64,000 bases of DNA from Methylophaga sulfidovorans (GTDB taxonomy: Bacteria > Pseudomonadota > Gammaproteobacteria > Nitrosococcales > Methylophagaceae). The DNA lies in contig NZ_FOSH01000002.1 of assembly GCF_900114205.1 (NCBI RefSeq), positions 1 through 64,000 of the forward strand, read 5' to 3'. A program made the translations under genes and the position numbers. The notes beneath the pieces were generated by a model that was given only the letters and a program-made list of their open reading frames with translations, was not told the origin of the DNA and made no database searches. Positions 33,862 through 42,054 of the stretch are shown here, piece after piece; position 1 is the first letter of the stretch, and the number at the start of each line of letters is the position of its first letter.

Positions 33862-35394
33862 ATGTTTAATCTGTTACTAAAACGTCCACAGAACATAAAA
33901 AATGATGTGCTGTCTGGGCTTACTGTTGCGTTAGCACTGGTGCCAGAAGCCGTTGCTTTTGCTTTTGTCGCTGGTGTTGAACCTTTAGTCGGATTATATG
34001 CCGCTTTTCTCGTCGGATTAATCACCGCCGCTATTGGTGGCCGTCCTGGCATGATTTCAGGAGCGACAGGTGCTTTAGCTGTTGTGATGGTGGCTTTGGT
34101 TGCACAACATGGCGTTGAATATTTATTTGCTACCGTGATTTTAATGGGCGTTTTACAAATTCTGGCAGGTGTATTCCGGCTGGGGAAATTTATTCGTATC
34201 GTGCCACTACCGGTCATGCTCGGGTTTGTAAATGGACTGGCCATGGTGATTTTTCTGGCCCAGCTTAAATCCTTTAAAGTCACAGGTGAAAATGGCGAAG
34301 AACAATGGCTGTCCGGTGGGCCGTTATGGTGGATGTTAGGTCTGGTCGCGTTAACCATGGCGATCAGCTACTTTTTACCGAAATTGACCAAAGCCTTCCC
34401 ATCATCTTTAGCCGCTATTATTGTTGTCACCCTAGTGGCGATTGGTGTACATCTTGATATTCGTACAGTAGGTGATATTGCCTCTATTGCTGGCGGCTTT
34501 CCTGAATTCAGTATTCCAATGGTACCTTTCAATCTCGATACCTTACTGATTATTGCTCCCTACTCATTTATCCTGGCATTTATTGGTCTAACAGAATCTC
34601 TGCTGACCTTAACGCTGATTGACGAAATCACAGAAACCACCGGTCGCCCTAATAAAGAATGTATTGGCCAGGGTGTGGCTAACACCGTAACAGGCTTTTT
34701 TGGTGGTATGGGCGGTTGCGCCATGATTGGTCAAAGTATGATCAATATTAACTCGGGTGGCCGTGGTAGATTATCCGGTATCTCAGCAGCGTTGTTTTTA
34801 CTGTGCTTTATTTTATTTGCATCACCACTAATTGAAATCATCCCTATTGCTGCTTTAACCGGGGTCATGTTTATGGTGGTATTAGGCACTTTTGAGTGGG
34901 CCAGCTTCCGTTTACTTGGGCGTATCCCACTACCTGATGCCATTATCGGTATTTCCGTCGCCGTGATTACCGTCTTTACTGATCTGGCTATCGCGGTAAT
35001 TACTGGCATTATCATGTCGGCGCTGGTGTTTGCATGGCAACACGCGAAACATATTTATCTGAAAAGTTATAAAAATGAACAAGGCTCTATCGTTCATGAA
35101 TTGAATGGGCCATTATTTTTCAGCTCGATTCGCAACTTTAATGAGTTATTTGATCCGAAAAATGATGATGCTGACGATATCATTCTTGATTTCAAAAACT
35201 CACGCGTTTATGACCATTCAGCAATTGAAGCTATTGACTCCCTGGCCGATCGTTATATCAAAGCGGGTAAAACGCTGCATTTACGCCATTTAAGTGAAGA
35301 GTGTAAGCAACTGCTCAACAATGCAGCTGATCTTATTGAAGTCAATGTAATGGAAGATCCGCACTATCATATTGCTGATGATAAGCTGGCATAA
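33862..35394 (+). CDS. SulP family inorganic anion transporter with STAS domain
   Basis: A 510-residue protein with ~11-12 membrane helices (residues ~10-390), including the SulP signatures LVPEAVAFAFVAGVEPLVGLYAAF near 25 and ANTVTGFFGGMGGCAMIGQSMININSGGRGRLSG near 275. A shorter cytoplasmic STAS domain (~415-500; DDIILDFKNSRVYDHSAIEAIDSL) follows. SulP members carry sulfate, bicarbonate or other anions with H+ or Na+. The substrate is not deducible. The region before it holds an inverted repeat, ATGACTCA (33768-33775) and TGAGTCAT (33826-33833), whose role is unknown. Confidence 0.9.
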   Translation: MFNLLLKRPQNIKNDVLSGLTVALALVPEAVAFAFVAGVEPLVGLYAAFLVGLITAAIGGRPGMISGATGALAVVMVALVAQHGVEYLFATVILMGVLQILAGVFRLGKFIRIVPLPVMLGFVNGLAMVIFLAQLKSFKVTGENGEEQWLSGGPLWWMLGLVALTMAISYFLPKLTKAFPSSLAAIIVVTLVAIGVHLDIRTVGDIASIAGGFPEFSIPMVPFNLDTLLIIAPYSFILAFIGLTESLLTLTLIDEITETTGRPNKECIGQGVANTVTGFFGGMGGCAMIGQSMININSGGRGRLSGISAALFLLCFILFASPLIEIIPIAALTGVMFMVVLGTFEWASFRLLGRIPLPDAIIGISVAVITVFTDLAIAVITGIIMSALVFAWQHAKHIYLKSYKNEQGSIVHELNGPLFFSSIRNFNELFDPKNDDADDIILDFKNSRVYDHSAIEAIDSLADRYIKAGKTLHLRHLSEECKQLLNNAADLIEVNVMEDPHYHIADDKLA

Positions 35395-35470
35395 AAGCCA
35401 AATAACTGCTATCTTAAGCCCATAATAATAAGTTAAATTTTGTATAACCCATTGAACTACGAGAAAAAAG

Positions 35471-35578
35471 ATGTTAAAAAAAATTGATAAACTGCTGATA
35501 GAAAAATTTCCACATATTATTCTTGGCTTTACTGTTTTTTGGCTGTCACTGATTGCTTTCGGCCTATATAACCACTAA
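35471..35578 (+). CDS. Small single-pass membrane protein 1 (35 aa)
   Basis: Begins MLKKIDKLLIEKFPH and continues as one hydrophobic helix (IILGFTVFWLSLIAFGLY). It shares its plan (short amphipathic start, one membrane helix with a W-L-x-L-x-A-x-G pattern) with the 34-residue protein at 35755-35859, suggesting related genes. The ribosome site is weak (GAGAAAAAAG). A terminator follows at 35600. No family known to me. Confidence 0.55.
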   Translation: MLKKIDKLLIEKFPHIILGFTVFWLSLIAFGLYNH

Positions 35579-35599
35579 GCCAACCAGCAGTAACATTAA

Positions 35600-35626
35600 A
35601 AAGCCAGTCCATGACTGGCTTTTTTT
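35600..35626 (+). terminator. Terminator after small membrane protein 1
   Basis: GCCAGTC and GACTGGC with a three-base loop, flanked by AAAA and followed by seven T. It ends the sulP/small-protein transcript. Confidence 0.85.
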
Positions 35627-35664
35627 ATGCTCAGAACTATTTCCATTCGACAAGTTGTTCATTT

Positions 35665-35678
35665 TTGATCTAGGTCAA
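35665..35678. promoter_or_regulatory. FNR/ANR-type site upstream of small membrane protein 2
   Basis: TTGATCTAGGTCAA differs from the FNR consensus TTGAT-N4-ATCAA at one base. It lies 77-90 bases before the 35755 start, a place from which an FNR-type protein commonly activates. Confidence 0.6.
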
Positions 35679-35712
35679 TGCCCAATATCTCGGGTAGGTC
35701 AATAATAATCTC

Positions 35713-35730
35713 ATGCTGTTTAAACAGCAT
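35713..35730. repeat. Perfect 18-bp palindrome
   Basis: ATGCTGTTTAAACAGCAT is fully self-complementary and lies 25 bases before the start of the 35755 gene. It may be an operator near the transcription start, or an RNA stem in the leader. Confidence 0.7.
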
Positions 35731-35754
35731 AACATTCTCAGTGAGGAGATTATT

Positions 35755-35859
35755 ATGGAAAAAATTGAACACTATATTCATGACAACTTTGCCGCATTAA
35801 TCTGCGTGATGTCTGTTGGCTGGTTAGTACTTGTTGCCTATGGCTTTATCATGTCTTAA
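35755..35859 (+). CDS. Small single-pass membrane protein 2 (34 aa)
   Basis: MEKIEHYIHDNFAALICVM then VGWLVLVAYGFIMS: a short amphipathic N-terminus and one membrane helix. The ribosome site GAGGAGA at proper distance supports translation. It resembles the protein at 35471-35578. Its own FNR-like site suggests synthesis under low oxygen, where small membrane proteins often assist oxidases or other respiratory complexes. That role is inference. Confidence 0.65.
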   Translation: MEKIEHYIHDNFAALICVMSVGWLVLVAYGFIMS

Positions 35860-35864
35860 CGCAA

Positions 35865-36974
35865 TTACGGTATCAATAGCTCAAAACTCGCCCGGGCAAT
35901 ACACTGACCATTCAATAAACATTCAATCTCATGTGTGCCCGGGTAATATTTTCTAGTCGATATCTTCTGTAAAGTATGTCTTTTTTGTATCTGAAGATAT
36001 TCAGCTTCTGCTAAACGCATATTTTTCCACTTAAAGACTTTTTCCCGGCTTGTTTTTCCACTAGCACCAACAAAACGTATTCTATAATCTAATACAGCGT
36101 GTTGAACCTGTTTACTAAGCATTTCAAGTTCTAACACCAGTGTTTGACCAAGTAATAATTGTGAGTGGGAAAGACGAAATTGCACTTGCTCAATGCTAAC
36201 CGACTGGCTAAAGCCTAATAGCGGATACACATCAGCTATTCCTTGTTTGACCAAACTCCTTAAAGCATGACGAATCACCCAAGAAGTATTCTCAGAAGCA
36301 TTTTTTTGCCACTCAGAACAGACATCAATAACCATTTGAGGATGGTCTTTACTGATATCGTTAATGTTATTAGCAACTGAGCGTCTGACATACAGACTCG
36401 GGTCATTTTTTAACTTATCAAGAAGCGGCCATATCAGTGCTGGATCATGACGTAGCTCAGTCAACTGCTGTGCCCAGGGTAAGCGAGGCCGGATTCCTTC
36501 AGAGGCTAATCGCCTTACATGTTCATCATCATGCTCAGCCCATACCAGCATTTGCTGATAGGTTTCATCAAAGTAAGCCTTCAGAAAAAAACGAATAGCG
36601 AACTCCCCCGTAAATAATGGAGTGAGTTTTTCAAGCGCAGCAAAAGAAATATTTCGATGCTCCAGACCGTATAAAGCAACATAGTCAATTAATGGCCAGG
36701 CTAAATAATGTGCCCAGCCAGAAAACTGTTCTTCTCTTAGGTATTCAGCCGCCTGTAACAGAATAGCAATCGCATCAACATAATCATCAGGCAGGTAGAC
36801 ATGCAAACTCCTAGCAAGGTAGTCTGCACGTGCCTTGAGCTCTAGCTCATCCAGTTTCAGTAATACTGTCTCAATAAACTCAGTCACAGCAAAATCTGGC
36901 CATACTGAGTGAATCAGTGAACCAAGTTCATTAACTGCTGAGATATTAAGTTTATTTTTGAGTTGTTCAGCCAT
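35865..36974 (-). CDS. HEAT-repeat DNA alkylation repair (AlkD-like) protein
   Basis: A 369-residue all-helical protein with HEAT-like repeats (AEHDDEHVRRLASEGIRPRLPWA; NDPSLYVRRSVANNINDISKDHP; SWVIRHALRSLVKQG), the pattern of the AlkD/AlkC family that recognises alkylated bases. The C-terminal ~110 residues (VQFRLSHSQLLLGQTLVLELEM...YPGTHEIECLLNGQ) form a separate beta-rich, Ig-like domain of the type found in AlkC. Its ATG follows directly on the T-run of a terminator, with no ribosome site, so the start or the transcription arrangement is unusual. Enzyme activity is unproven for many members. Confidence 0.78.
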   Translation of the reverse strand: MAEQLKNKLNISAVNELGSLIHSVWPDFAVTEFIETVLLKLDELELKARADYLARSLHVYLPDDYVDAIAILLQAAEYLREEQFSGWAHYLAWPLIDYVALYGLEHRNISFAALEKLTPLFTGEFAIRFFLKAYFDETYQQMLVWAEHDDEHVRRLASEGIRPRLPWAQQLTELRHDPALIWPLLDKLKNDPSLYVRRSVANNINDISKDHPQMVIDVCSEWQKNASENTSWVIRHALRSLVKQGIADVYPLLGFSQSVSIEQVQFRLSHSQLLLGQTLVLELEMLSKQVQHAVLDYRIRFVGASGKTSREKVFKWKNMRLAEAEYLQIQKRHTLQKISTRKYYPGTHEIECLLNGQCIARASFELLIP

Positions 36975-36980
36975 AAAAAA

Positions 36981-37001
36981 AGCCGCGATGAAATCGCGGC
37001 T
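36981..37001 (-). terminator. Terminator of the PEP-CTERM gene, abutting the next start codon
   Basis: AGCCGCGAT and ATCGCGGCT with loop GAA, followed on the minus strand by seven T and then ATG of the AlkD-like gene. The two features touch. Confidence 0.85.
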
Positions 37002-37027
37002 TTTATCATACGATATTCTGTCTTAGC

Positions 37028-37633
37028 TTAGGCAGTTTTTTTACGTCTGCGCATTGCTGTGAAACCCATCAGACCAGAACCAAACAACCATAATGCAGCA
37101 GGTACTGGCACTTCGCTAACTGGTGGGCAGTATGTACCATCAACAGTTAATGATGCCCAGAATACATCTTCTTTTATTTTATCAAATACGGCTGTAAAGC
37201 TAATGCCAGCAAGAACTTCATCAAATAAGTTTGAACTTAACTCAAATACATCAACACCGCCATCTAACTTACCAATGTATGTCAGATATGGAAAATGATT
37301 ATCCAGTGTCCATAAGCCATCAGAGAACCATGAACCGTTGGCATTTGATTTAACTGATAATGTAGCCGAGGTGATTTTTAGGGTAGGCTCATTGATAGCA
37401 TCAAAATCCATGTAAGCTTCTGAGGTTTTTCCAAAACCGAAAAAACCATAGTCATCGTAGTTAGTTACTTCAGCATCTAAAGTAGTTGAATAAGCTTGGG
37501 GATTGTCACATGTTGAACCACTATCGCCACAACCACCATGATGATGACCACCATGATAAAACGTTGCTGAAGCAACACTTGAAAAACCTAATAACATAGC
37601 AGCTACTAACATAGCCGATTTATAAAATTTCAT
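37028..37633 (-). CDS. PEP-CTERM sorting domain protein
   Basis: A 201-residue secreted protein with a signal peptide (MLVAAMLLGFSSVASA, cleavage near residue 24), a His/Gly-rich start of the mature part (FYHGGHHHGGCGD), a beta-rich middle, and a C-terminal sorting signal VPVPAALWLFGSGLMGF followed by MRRRKK. Such signals are cleaved by exosortase, and the proteins are exported to the surface or exopolysaccharide matrix. No exosortase is in this window. A GEMM-like riboswitch precedes the gene, suggesting cyclic-di-GMP control tied to biofilm life. Confidence 0.9.
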   Translation of the reverse strand: MKFYKSAMLVAAMLLGFSSVASATFYHGGHHHGGCGDSGSTCDNPQAYSTTLDAEVTNYDDYGFFGFGKTSEAYMDFDAINEPTLKITSATLSVKSNANGSWFSDGLWTLDNHFPYLTYIGKLDGGVDVFELSSNLFDEVLAGISFTAVFDKIKEDVFWASLTVDGTYCPPVSEVPVPAALWLFGSGLMGFTAMRRRKKTA

Positions 37634-37650
37634 AGAATTATCCTTATTTA

Positions 37651-37738
37651 CTATGCAACCCGGCCATCTTAAAAAGATCCGTGGCTTTCCGTCACATGGC
37701 TCACACCAAAGTTGGCTTAAAATTCAATATGCAATCAC
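37651..37738 (-). ncRNA. Probable cyclic-di-GMP-I (GEMM) riboswitch
   Basis: The minus strand contains GACGGAAAGCCACGGATCTT, a short loop, then AAGATGGCCGGGTTGC. The GACGNAAAGCC core, the CGG-ATCTT/AAGAT-GGCCG stem and the closing GGGTTGC match the class I cyclic-di-GMP riboswitch pattern, with GACGG instead of GACGC. The 5' half (GCCAACTTTGGTG) is a poorer match, so exact bounds are uncertain. It lies directly before the PEP-CTERM gene, a frequent client of such riboswitches. Confidence 0.6.
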
Positions 37739-37775
37739 TACCTGCACAATACATATTAATGATTGATAATTAGCT

Positions 37776-37936
37776 GAACAATTGTACTTTGGTACTAAAT
37801 AGTAAATTAATCAGCTATCTACAGACTTTTTTATCAAATACCACCCTTAATATTTGATAAAAACATGGGAATATCTCCCAGTCAGATGCATTGTATTATC
37901 TTAGTTTCCATCAGAACAATTGTACCTTGGTACTAA
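37776..37936. repeat. Pair of 23-bp direct repeats upstream of the PEP-CTERM gene
   Basis: GAACAATTGTAC(C/T)TTGGTAC plus TAA occurs at 37776-37798 and 37914-37936, 22 of 23 bases identical and 138 bases apart. Each holds the inverted pair GTACC-TT-GGTAC (one mismatch in the first copy). They lie in the 314-base gap between rlmD and the PEP-CTERM gene and look like two operator sites for one regulator. The rest of the gap is AT-rich with no gene. Confidence 0.65.
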
Positions 37937-37947
37937 TTCTAATTTTT

Positions 37948-39282
37948 TTAACGTTTTTTTGTAAAAACGGCTATCGATTCAACATGTGTGGTGTGTGGAA
38001 ACATATCCATAATACCGGCCGCTTCCATAATATAACCATGTTGGTTAACCAGCTCACCAGCATCACGTGCCAATGTCGCCGGATTACAGGACACATACAC
38101 CAAACGCTCAGCACCTAATGCAGCAAGTTGATGCAAGACTTCAAACGCCCCACTTCTTGGTGGGTCCAATAGGATTTTATTAAAGCCTTTTTTAGCCCAT
38201 GGGTAATCTTTCAATTCTGTTTGTGTCAGATCCGCTTGTTCGAATTCAGCATTCTTTAATGCATTAAGCGCAGCATTATTTTTAGCATGCTGAACAAGCG
38301 CCGCGTCACCTTCAACGCCAACTACTTCTGTCACTCGTTTAGCTAAAGGCAAAGTAAAGTTACCTAGGCCACAGAACAAATCAAGAATCCGATCTCCTTG
38401 CTGAACATCCAGCAGAGTCATTGCCCGTTGAATCATTTTTTCATTAATACCGGCATTTACCTGAGTAAAGTCACTCGGTTCAAACTGTAATTTTAAACCC
38501 GCTTCCGGAGCGTAACTCAGCTGTGCTGACTCAGGCCATAATAAGGATATGGTATCAGGGCCACCAGGCTGTTGATAAATCCATAAATTATTTTCCTGAC
38601 CAAAACCAATCAGTGCCTTTTTATCGGCATCAGATAAGGCATCCAGATTACGAAACACCAGTGCAACGTTTTCATCATCCATTGCCACTTCAATCTGAGC
38701 GATGCGATTGTAGGCTTCCAACCCGCCAATTAGTGAGGCTAAATCTGTTAAACGATGACCCACACGTGGATCTAAGACTTCGCATTGCTCAAGCATGGCA
38801 ATATATGGAGAGGACTTTTCTCTAAAGCCCACCAGCACCTGTTCTTTTTTCGCTACATACTTAACACCGAGGCGCGCTTTACGACGATATCCCCATAATG
38901 GCCCTGTCAATGGCTCTAACCATTGCTCAGGAGTGAGATTGCCAAAGTGGGCAAAGTGTTCAGCCAATGTGGCTTGTTTATGAACTAACTGGGCTTCGGG
39001 TGACATATGCATCAGGCTGCAGCCGCCACAAATACTAAAATGCTGACATTTTGCTTCGACCCGGTCATCAGCAGCAGACAATACTTCTATGGTGCGCGCT
39101 TCATCATATTTTTTATGAACTCGACTATATTGAAAGTTCACTTTTTCTCCGGCTAACGCGCCATCCACAAAAACAGTTTTACCTTCAATGCGAGCAATGC
39201 CTCTACCATCGTGTGATAAAGATTCAATCTCTGCTGTAACGGGTTCTTGCGGTATTCTTTGTCTGCGGCTGCGTCTTGCCAT
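37948..39282 (-). CDS. rlmD: 23S rRNA (uracil-1939-C5)-methyltransferase RlmD
   Basis: A 444-residue protein: N-terminal TRAM domain (~10-65), a [4Fe-4S] site (CQHFSICGGCSLMHM, ~78-92, plus the later Cys in LEQCEVLD), and a C-terminal SAM methyltransferase domain with LDLFCGLGNFTLPLA, LLDPPRSG and catalytic Cys in YVSCNPATLARD. It methylates U1939 of 23S rRNA using SAM. Normal length. It is the downstream neighbour of the PEP-CTERM region and reads leftward after the ydbL-like gene terminator. Confidence 0.95.
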   Translation of the reverse strand: MARRSRRQRIPQEPVTAEIESLSHDGRGIARIEGKTVFVDGALAGEKVNFQYSRVHKKYDEARTIEVLSAADDRVEAKCQHFSICGGCSLMHMSPEAQLVHKQATLAEHFAHFGNLTPEQWLEPLTGPLWGYRRKARLGVKYVAKKEQVLVGFREKSSPYIAMLEQCEVLDPRVGHRLTDLASLIGGLEAYNRIAQIEVAMDDENVALVFRNLDALSDADKKALIGFGQENNLWIYQQPGGPDTISLLWPESAQLSYAPEAGLKLQFEPSDFTQVNAGINEKMIQRAMTLLDVQQGDRILDLFCGLGNFTLPLAKRVTEVVGVEGDAALVQHAKNNAALNALKNAEFEQADLTQTELKDYPWAKKGFNKILLDPPRSGAFEVLHQLAALGAERLVYVSCNPATLARDAGELVNQHGYIMEAAGIMDMFPHTTHVESIAVFTKKR

Positions 39283-39312
39283 GGTTTATCTCTTATCTCT
39301 GAAAAATAAAAA

Positions 39313-39340
39313 ATCCAGTGATGTTTTCACACCACTGGAT
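39313..39340 (-). terminator. Terminator after the DUF1318 gene
   Basis: ATCCAGTG and CACTGGAT around a 12-base loop, followed on the minus strand by TTTTTTATTTTTC. It ends the run that comes down from cysM and ydbH-like. Confidence 0.75.
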
Positions 39341-39367
39341 GTCGTTATTATAATCAATCTGGAGGAT

Positions 39368-39976
39368 TTATTTCTGTTTCCAGCTGCCACCTTGTTGATA
39401 CCACCAGCCTTTTGCGGCATTACTTATCCAGCGCTGTGCAAAGGTTTGCTGGATATCATTCTGCCATTCCGGATGACCATTTGCTCTGGCGATTTCAGCA
39501 TAAAGTGCTTTACGATCATTATTTTCGGCGGCAATCAGACTATTCAGCTGATTACGATCTTTTAATGGCACAGACTTGGCATCACGTAGCGCAATAAAAC
39601 CATCATCGGTTAACCCTATCGCGCCACTATCATAGAAAGATTTCAGGCTTTCAAAACGTGTTTTCATGCTCGACTGTAATGCATTAATTGCCGGTGTATT
39701 AATATTGATATCAGCACTTGCTGCTTCGGCTTGCGGTACTATCCAATTCAATACAGACATAGCAAGTGGCATTCTGGCATCGGATGCTGATGATTGTTTA
39801 TCCTGCTTCTCAGGTTGAGAAGTATCTGCAGGTTGTGTTTCTGGGCCCCACACATCTTCAATAATCCTGTCCGCGGCTTTCTCAGCCGCCGCTGCTGGAA
39901 AATAGATATTAATGGTGACACACGAGACCAACATTAGTCCCGACACCGTGCCAGTTAACCATTTTATGATTTGCAT
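39368..39976 (-). CDS. Lipoprotein with DUF1318: apparent YnbE-YdbL fusion
   Basis: A 202-residue protein with a lipoprotein signal (LMLVSC, lipidated Cys near residue 19), then VTINIYFPAAAAEKAADRIIEDVWG, which resembles the short lipoprotein YnbE. After a linker (~50-95) comes the YdbL/DUF1318 domain (RFESLKSFYDSGAIGLTDDGFIALRDAKSVPLKDRNQLNSLIAAENNDRKALYAEIARANGHPEW...). In E. coli YdbH, YnbE and YdbL are separate and form or guard an inner-to-outer membrane bridge for phospholipid transport. Here the last two seem joined. The gene follows the YdbH-like gene by nine bases. Confidence 0.75.
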   Translation of the reverse strand: MQIIKWLTGTVSGLMLVSCVTINIYFPAAAAEKAADRIIEDVWGPETQPADTSQPEKQDKQSSASDARMPLAMSVLNWIVPQAEAASADININTPAINALQSSMKTRFESLKSFYDSGAIGLTDDGFIALRDAKSVPLKDRNQLNSLIAAENNDRKALYAEIARANGHPEWQNDIQQTFAQRWISNAAKGWWYQQGGSWKQK

Positions 39977-39985
39977 AATCTCTCC

Positions 39986-42052
39986 TTACTCAATTATCGG
40001 TCCAGAACTATTTTGTACCGCTTTGATACGTTCTAATAAATCTGCCCAGTCCACTCTACGCGTATAGCCGATGACATCAATCCACGGTGGTAAACCGCCA
40101 CCACCTTTTACAATATAGTAACCCTGATCAGTATCTTCGATGCCAGCCATTTCGCAAACATCATTCCGTAAATGACAAGAAAGCCCTAAACGTTTATAAG
40201 AGAAGTCGTCAAAAAAGCGTAAAAAACTTCTCGAAATCATGCCTGACGCCCCACCGCCCACCTGCGTTAAATTATCCACGGCGCGTTGACTGATGATGCG
40301 TTTACCCGGATTATCTTCAGAGGTCGCCAACTTGGCATCAAATTGTACAGGCTGCCAGTTAGACAAGCGTAAGTTATATATTTCTCCGGAAACACGTCCG
40401 GTAATCTTTCCAACATCAAACGTTTTTGTTATCAATGCTAAGTCTAAATCCTTCATATCAATATTGGCATACAGTTGTGGTAATACACCTAAAGGATCGG
40501 TTAAACGTAAATCACGAATGACTGTTGTGCCATCAAAAACTTTGACCTGTAATGCACCATCAATAGTGAGTTTATGAGACTGATAACGTACATGAGGAAT
40601 CACGCCAGATAACTTACCGTGCATTATTGGCCAACCCAGTGCCTGCGTTAAACTTTCCATAGATATCGGTAACAATAAACCATCAAATGACCAGGTTATC
40701 TGTTTATCTTCTTGTTGTTGCAAACTCAATTGATTAATTTGAAGTTCACCATCCAAAACAGGAATGCTGGTTTCCTTAACTAATTTAAAGCCGTTTTTAA
40801 CGGTTTGCGTATGCAACTGACCAGCACCAATATCGATGGAATAAAGCTTAGCTTGCTGCCAGGATAAATAGCCATCTAAAGGCGCTTCGCTATTGGTCCA
40901 AACCAATTCACCATTCATGTTCTCAGCGTTATAACGTTGCTGACTATCTACAACACTCACATTATTCAATGTGGCTTTAAGTTGATGCTGCATATCAGAC
41001 CAACTGATCGATGATGAGACCTGACCAGATAACTGTAAATCAGCAGCGGCAGTGCCCACCATGAAAGGTTTCACCCATGTCGAATAAAACGACGATAGTG
41101 TTTTTACAGTAACATTCGCTTCAACCTTGCTTGGCACGTTATCTATTACTTCAGCAATAGCCTCTACATTGAACTGTTCTGACTGATTTAACTTAATATC
41201 CGCTAAAGTCCAGTGATTTGAGTCTGCTTCATACTTACCATCAACACTTAACTCAATGGCAGAAGTAGATAAATCGACAAAGACAGGATCACTATAAACC
41301 TGACCTGCCATCAATGAAGATGAAGCAATAAAGTCCCAAGTATTATCGGTATTATGTAAGGAGATTTCTCCCTGCGTTGTTACATTCTCAGCCACCTGAC
41401 TTGCCGTCGTATTACTAAAACCCAAGTCAGTGAATTGCCATTTTGCAGTAGCGGAGACTATTCCCTGTTTGTTTCCATCAATACGTGCTTGCAGAGATAT
41501 TTGCCCTTGAGGCTGCCAGTCATTTACAGCATTGACGTATTGTTTATCCAAGAATTGAGGTAACCATTTCTGTAGTGCTGACAAGGGAATATTCTGAGCA
41601 TCAATATCTGTGTCCCAATGCAGTTGATCAAGACTAATATCAAGGTTTACCGTACCGCCATCCAGTCTCAGATTTTGTAGCTGGATATCATATTGTTCGT
41701 CTTCAGTATTGGCATCAATTTTGAACTGAATACGCTGCTGACCTAACTCAGGCTGAGAAAACTGTAAGGTACCTGAATGACAACGAAATGCATCGGTTAA
41801 CCAAGCGGCCTTTTCACACTCAAATGTCACATTGCGTAATTGATTTAGTGGTGCAGCTAAGCTGATTTGAGCCGCCTGGCCTGAGAGTTTCAGACCATCA
41901 GAGCTAAATTGGACATAAGTTTTCAGCTCTTTTGCATCAAATTTTTCTGCCCAGCTATGTTCAATATCAATTTGAATAGCTTGGATAGCCAATACGGGCA
42001 GAGACCATATACATAGCCATAGAAAAACTGACTTTAGCGTCAGATATTTCAT
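39986..42052 (-). CDS. YdbH-like AsmA-family bridge protein
   Basis: A 688-residue protein with one N-terminal hydrophobic segment (~6-25), then a long series of beta strands rich in Q, S, T and N, and near the C-terminus GGGASGMISRSFLRFFDDFSYKRLGLSCHLRNDVCEMAG with DQGYYIVKGGGGLPPWIDVIGYTRRVDWADLLERI. This ending is typical of YdbH/AsmA-like proteins, elongated beta grooves spanning the periplasm for lipid movement. The next gene encodes its usual YdbL/YnbE partners. It starts two bases after the cysM stop, so probably one transcript. Confidence 0.78.
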   Translation of the reverse strand: MKYLTLKSVFLWLCIWSLPVLAIQAIQIDIEHSWAEKFDAKELKTYVQFSSDGLKLSGQAAQISLAAPLNQLRNVTFECEKAAWLTDAFRCHSGTLQFSQPELGQQRIQFKIDANTEDEQYDIQLQNLRLDGGTVNLDISLDQLHWDTDIDAQNIPLSALQKWLPQFLDKQYVNAVNDWQPQGQISLQARIDGNKQGIVSATAKWQFTDLGFSNTTASQVAENVTTQGEISLHNTDNTWDFIASSSLMAGQVYSDPVFVDLSTSAIELSVDGKYEADSNHWTLADIKLNQSEQFNVEAIAEVIDNVPSKVEANVTVKTLSSFYSTWVKPFMVGTAAADLQLSGQVSSSISWSDMQHQLKATLNNVSVVDSQQRYNAENMNGELVWTNSEAPLDGYLSWQQAKLYSIDIGAGQLHTQTVKNGFKLVKETSIPVLDGELQINQLSLQQQEDKQITWSFDGLLLPISMESLTQALGWPIMHGKLSGVIPHVRYQSHKLTIDGALQVKVFDGTTVIRDLRLTDPLGVLPQLYANIDMKDLDLALITKTFDVGKITGRVSGEIYNLRLSNWQPVQFDAKLATSEDNPGKRIISQRAVDNLTQVGGGASGMISRSFLRFFDDFSYKRLGLSCHLRNDVCEMAGIEDTDQGYYIVKGGGGLPPWIDVIGYTRRVDWADLLERIKAVQNSSGPIIE

Positions 42053-42054
42053 TA

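Noticed and set aside
37634-37700. Sigma-54 promoter (TGGCCGGGTTGCAT) upstream of the PEP-CTERM gene
   Set aside because: The GG-to-GC spacing is three bases too short, and the same bases are explained by the riboswitch stem.
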